Assembly (NCBI RefSeq): GCF_013141775.1
Contig: NZ_WHOB01000039.1
Coordinates: 53,403-117,402, forward strand
Reading direction: 5' to 3'
DNA: 64,000 bases
Origin: Paenibacillus phytohabitans
Lineage (GTDB): Bacteria > Bacillota > Bacilli > Paenibacillales > Paenibacillaceae
Positions 62,602-64,000 of this stretch are shown here, piece by piece (within the stretch, counting starts at the first letter, position 1; every line of letters starts with the position of its first letter). The notes under the pieces are model-generated. The model searched no databases. It was not told where the DNA came from and saw only the letters and a program-made list of their open reading frames with translations. A program made the position numbers and the translations under genes.

Positions 62602-62730
62602 GATTGTTGTATGCGATACAAGAATTGTCCTGCTAAACCGCTTGGAGGGGACGAAATGCTGCCTTTTATACAACAGTTCTGGATTATTGCCGGGATTATG
62701 CGGAGAATGTTGTATTATGGGCAGGATTAT
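62602..62730 (+). repeat. Dispersed intergenic repeat, copy C
   Basis: Holds ATTGTTGTATGCGATACAAG, AACCGCTTGGAGGGG, TGCTGCCTTTTATACAACAG and GAATGTTGTATTATGGGCAG then GATT. It matches copies A and B block by block, lacking their first block. The rest of the 62303-62812 gap shows no gene. Confidence 0.8.
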
Positions 62731-62812
62731 TGCAGCGGCTGATCTGCTACTCAAATAAGTGTAGTTCAATTAAATTAATGAAGTAATGATTGAGCGTAAA
62801 GGGAGTGTACTC

Positions 62813-63904
62813 ATGCTTGAAAAATACGGACACGGCGGCGATCTGTTGACAGCGGCCGAGCTATACGGGGAGAATAGCGGCGGCTTCCTGGATTTCAGCG
62901 CCAATATTAACCCGCTGGGCCCGCCGCCGGGGGTGCTGGCGCTGCTGCTGGATGCAGTCTCCGCAATTACAGCTTATCCTGATCCGGGACACCGGAGGCT
63001 GAAAGCGCTGCTCGCGGAAAATCTGGGAGTGGGCACGGACTGGATTACCGTTGCCAATGGAGCCGCCGAGTCGATGGCCCTGCTTCTGCTGGCGGCGGCC
63101 CCGCGCCGCGTAGGCATCGTCGAGCCCTGCTTCTCCGAATACCGCCAACTGGCGGAGCAGTTCGGTGCAGAGGTCTTGTCCGTTCAAGGGACCCGCGGCA
63201 GCGATTACCGGGCCTCCGTGGACGAGATCTCCGGCCTGCTGGAGCAGACGGATCTGCTGTTCCTCGGCCAGCCGAACAATCCGAACGGCGTCCAGTATCC
63301 GCTGGACGAGCTGCGGCTGCTGGCCCGCAAGGCGGAAGCCTGCGGGACAATTCTTGCCGTGGATGAAGCGTTCATTGACTTCATCCCGGAGGCGGACCGG
63401 CAATCCCTGCTGCCGGAGCTGGGGGCTTACCGTCATACGGTGCTGGTGCGCTCGATGACGAAGTTCTTTGCCATTCCCGGGCTGCGGCTGGGCTTCACCG
63501 CCGCGCACCCGGAGCTTGCCGCGGCGATGACCGGCAAGCAGGTGACCTGGAGCGTGAACGGCCTGGCCCTGCTGGCCGGGGAAGCTTGTCTGCAGAGCGG
63601 CGACGGCTATGTGCAGGAGACGCGCGCGCTGATCGCAGCAGAGCGGCAGCTGCTGCGCCAAGGTCTGCTTGAGCTCGGCTGCGAAGTGCCGCCGGGCGAA
63701 GCGAACTTCCTGCTGCTGCGGCTGCCCGCTCCGTGGAGCGCGCAGGAGCTGCAGCAGCGGCTGGGCGCGGGCGGCATACTCGTCCGCAGCTGCGCGATGT
63801 ACCCCGGCCTTGAGCCGGGGCATATGCGCGTCGCGGTGAAGGGCCGGGCGGACAATGCCCGGCTGCTGCGGGAGCTGGGGGCGCTGCTGCGGGCGGGGAT
63901 CTGA
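62813..63904 (+). CDS. cobD: Threonine-phosphate decarboxylase (CobD-type)
   Basis: A 363-aa PLP enzyme of the HisC/CobD group. Features: YGHGGDLLTAAELYG and FSANINPLGPP at the start (typical of CobD), LGQPNNPNG (about 158-166), VDEAFIDF, and the PLP lysine in RSMTKFFAIPGLRLGF. CobD makes aminopropanol phosphate for the cobalamin loop. Other cob genes would lie to the right of the window. Codons become very G/C-rich in this gene. ATG behind AAAGGGAG; a start nine codons upstream is less likely. Confidence 0.87.
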   Translation: MLEKYGHGGDLLTAAELYGENSGGFLDFSANINPLGPPPGVLALLLDAVSAITAYPDPGHRRLKALLAENLGVGTDWITVANGAAESMALLLLAAAPRRVGIVEPCFSEYRQLAEQFGAEVLSVQGTRGSDYRASVDEISGLLEQTDLLFLGQPNNPNGVQYPLDELRLLARKAEACGTILAVDEAFIDFIPEADRQSLLPELGAYRHTVLVRSMTKFFAIPGLRLGFTAAHPELAAAMTGKQVTWSVNGLALLAGEACLQSGDGYVQETRALIAAERQLLRQGLLELGCEVPPGEANFLLLRLPAPWSAQELQQRLGAGGILVRSCAMYPGLEPGHMRVAVKGRADNARLLRELGALLRAGI

Positions 63905-63915
63905 GAGCTGAAGTG

Positions 63916-64000
63916 GTTGAGAGCGAGCCAGCCGTTAGCCGTTAGCGAGCCAGCCGCCATCCGTTACGCGCCGCCGCCATCCGTTACGCGCCGCCGCCAG
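63916..64000. repeat. Short G/C-rich tandem repeats at the window edge
   Basis: GAGCCAGCCGTTAGCCGTTA is followed by two exact 20-bp copies of GCCGCCATCCGTTACGCGCC and the start of a third. It may extend beyond the window. Confidence 0.7.

Overview
The window looks like chromosomal DNA of a spore-former-type Firmicute, most probably Paenibacillus or a close relative. The reasons are the mid-range base composition, strong AGGAGG-type ribosome binding sites with frequent GTG and TTG starts, and Bacillales-style gene families (LuxS, LplJ, YvyE, a DUF2621 protein, a CymR-like operator). This is inference from content; there is no rRNA or tRNA to confirm it.

Layout. (1) 22-10721: a tad/flp pilus locus with a TadZ-like ATPase, CpaF ATPase, TadB/TadC platform proteins, an Flp1-like pilin, three pseudopilin or TadE/G-like proteins, a prepilin peptidase and a DUF6382-FHA protein. 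(2) 10712-14374: housekeeping genes (TIGR01777 epimerase, DUF2621 protein, endonuclease IV with a long C-terminal tail, PurU). (3) 14410-28104: structured leader DNA, then a second, divergent Tad-like machine. It has CpaB, a TadZ-like protein whose P-loop has lost its lysine, CpaF, two platform proteins, two tandem tiny pilin-like peptides (one only 47 aa), two single-pass minor proteins, and three secreted proteins, two of them large with PKD-like repeats. It has no prepilin peptidase and its small peptides lack the G/E+5 processing motif. This is the best candidate for an undescribed system. (4) 28186-37886: papain-like enzyme, transketolase, nucleoside phosphorylase, M14 carboxypeptidase, a broken hydrolase, a beta-hydroxyacid dehydrogenase, Pgi, YvyE and a TetR regulator. 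(5) 38040-42420: YjbQ family protein and a cysTWA-sbp sulfate importer behind a CymR-like site. (6) 42566-44906: a 51-bp tandem repeat, PhnP-like hydrolase, MazG-like protein, a strong palindrome and small genes. (7) 45715-53157: a methionine/SAM block with luxS and an SDR on one strand and, divergently, metQ, an aminotransferase, metN, metP, an HcxA-like dehydrogenase and mtnN. (8) 53158-55305: a dispersed repeat, then a lone TnpB gene with an IS200/IS605-type right end. (9) 55390-64000: GNAT, ABC exporter, a helical protein of unknown role, HAD phosphatase, DMT exporter, YdjM-like protein, lipoate ligase and CobD.

How they work together. Locus 1 carries the parts for an Flp pilus: the peptidase would process the Flp1 and TadE-like proteins, which carry the G and E+5 residues, CpaF would power assembly through TadB/TadC, and the FHA protein may link assembly to phosphorylation. 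Locus 2 probably builds a distinct surface structure or secretes the PKD proteins. In the methionine block, MetNPQ imports methionine or an analogue, the aminotransferase and dehydrogenase could interconvert it with keto and hydroxy acids, and MtnN and LuxS recycle the products of SAM use.

Non-coding structure is notable: a roughly 180-bp intergenic repeat occurs in three copies in the window, and there are several near-perfect inverted repeats and clear intrinsic terminators.
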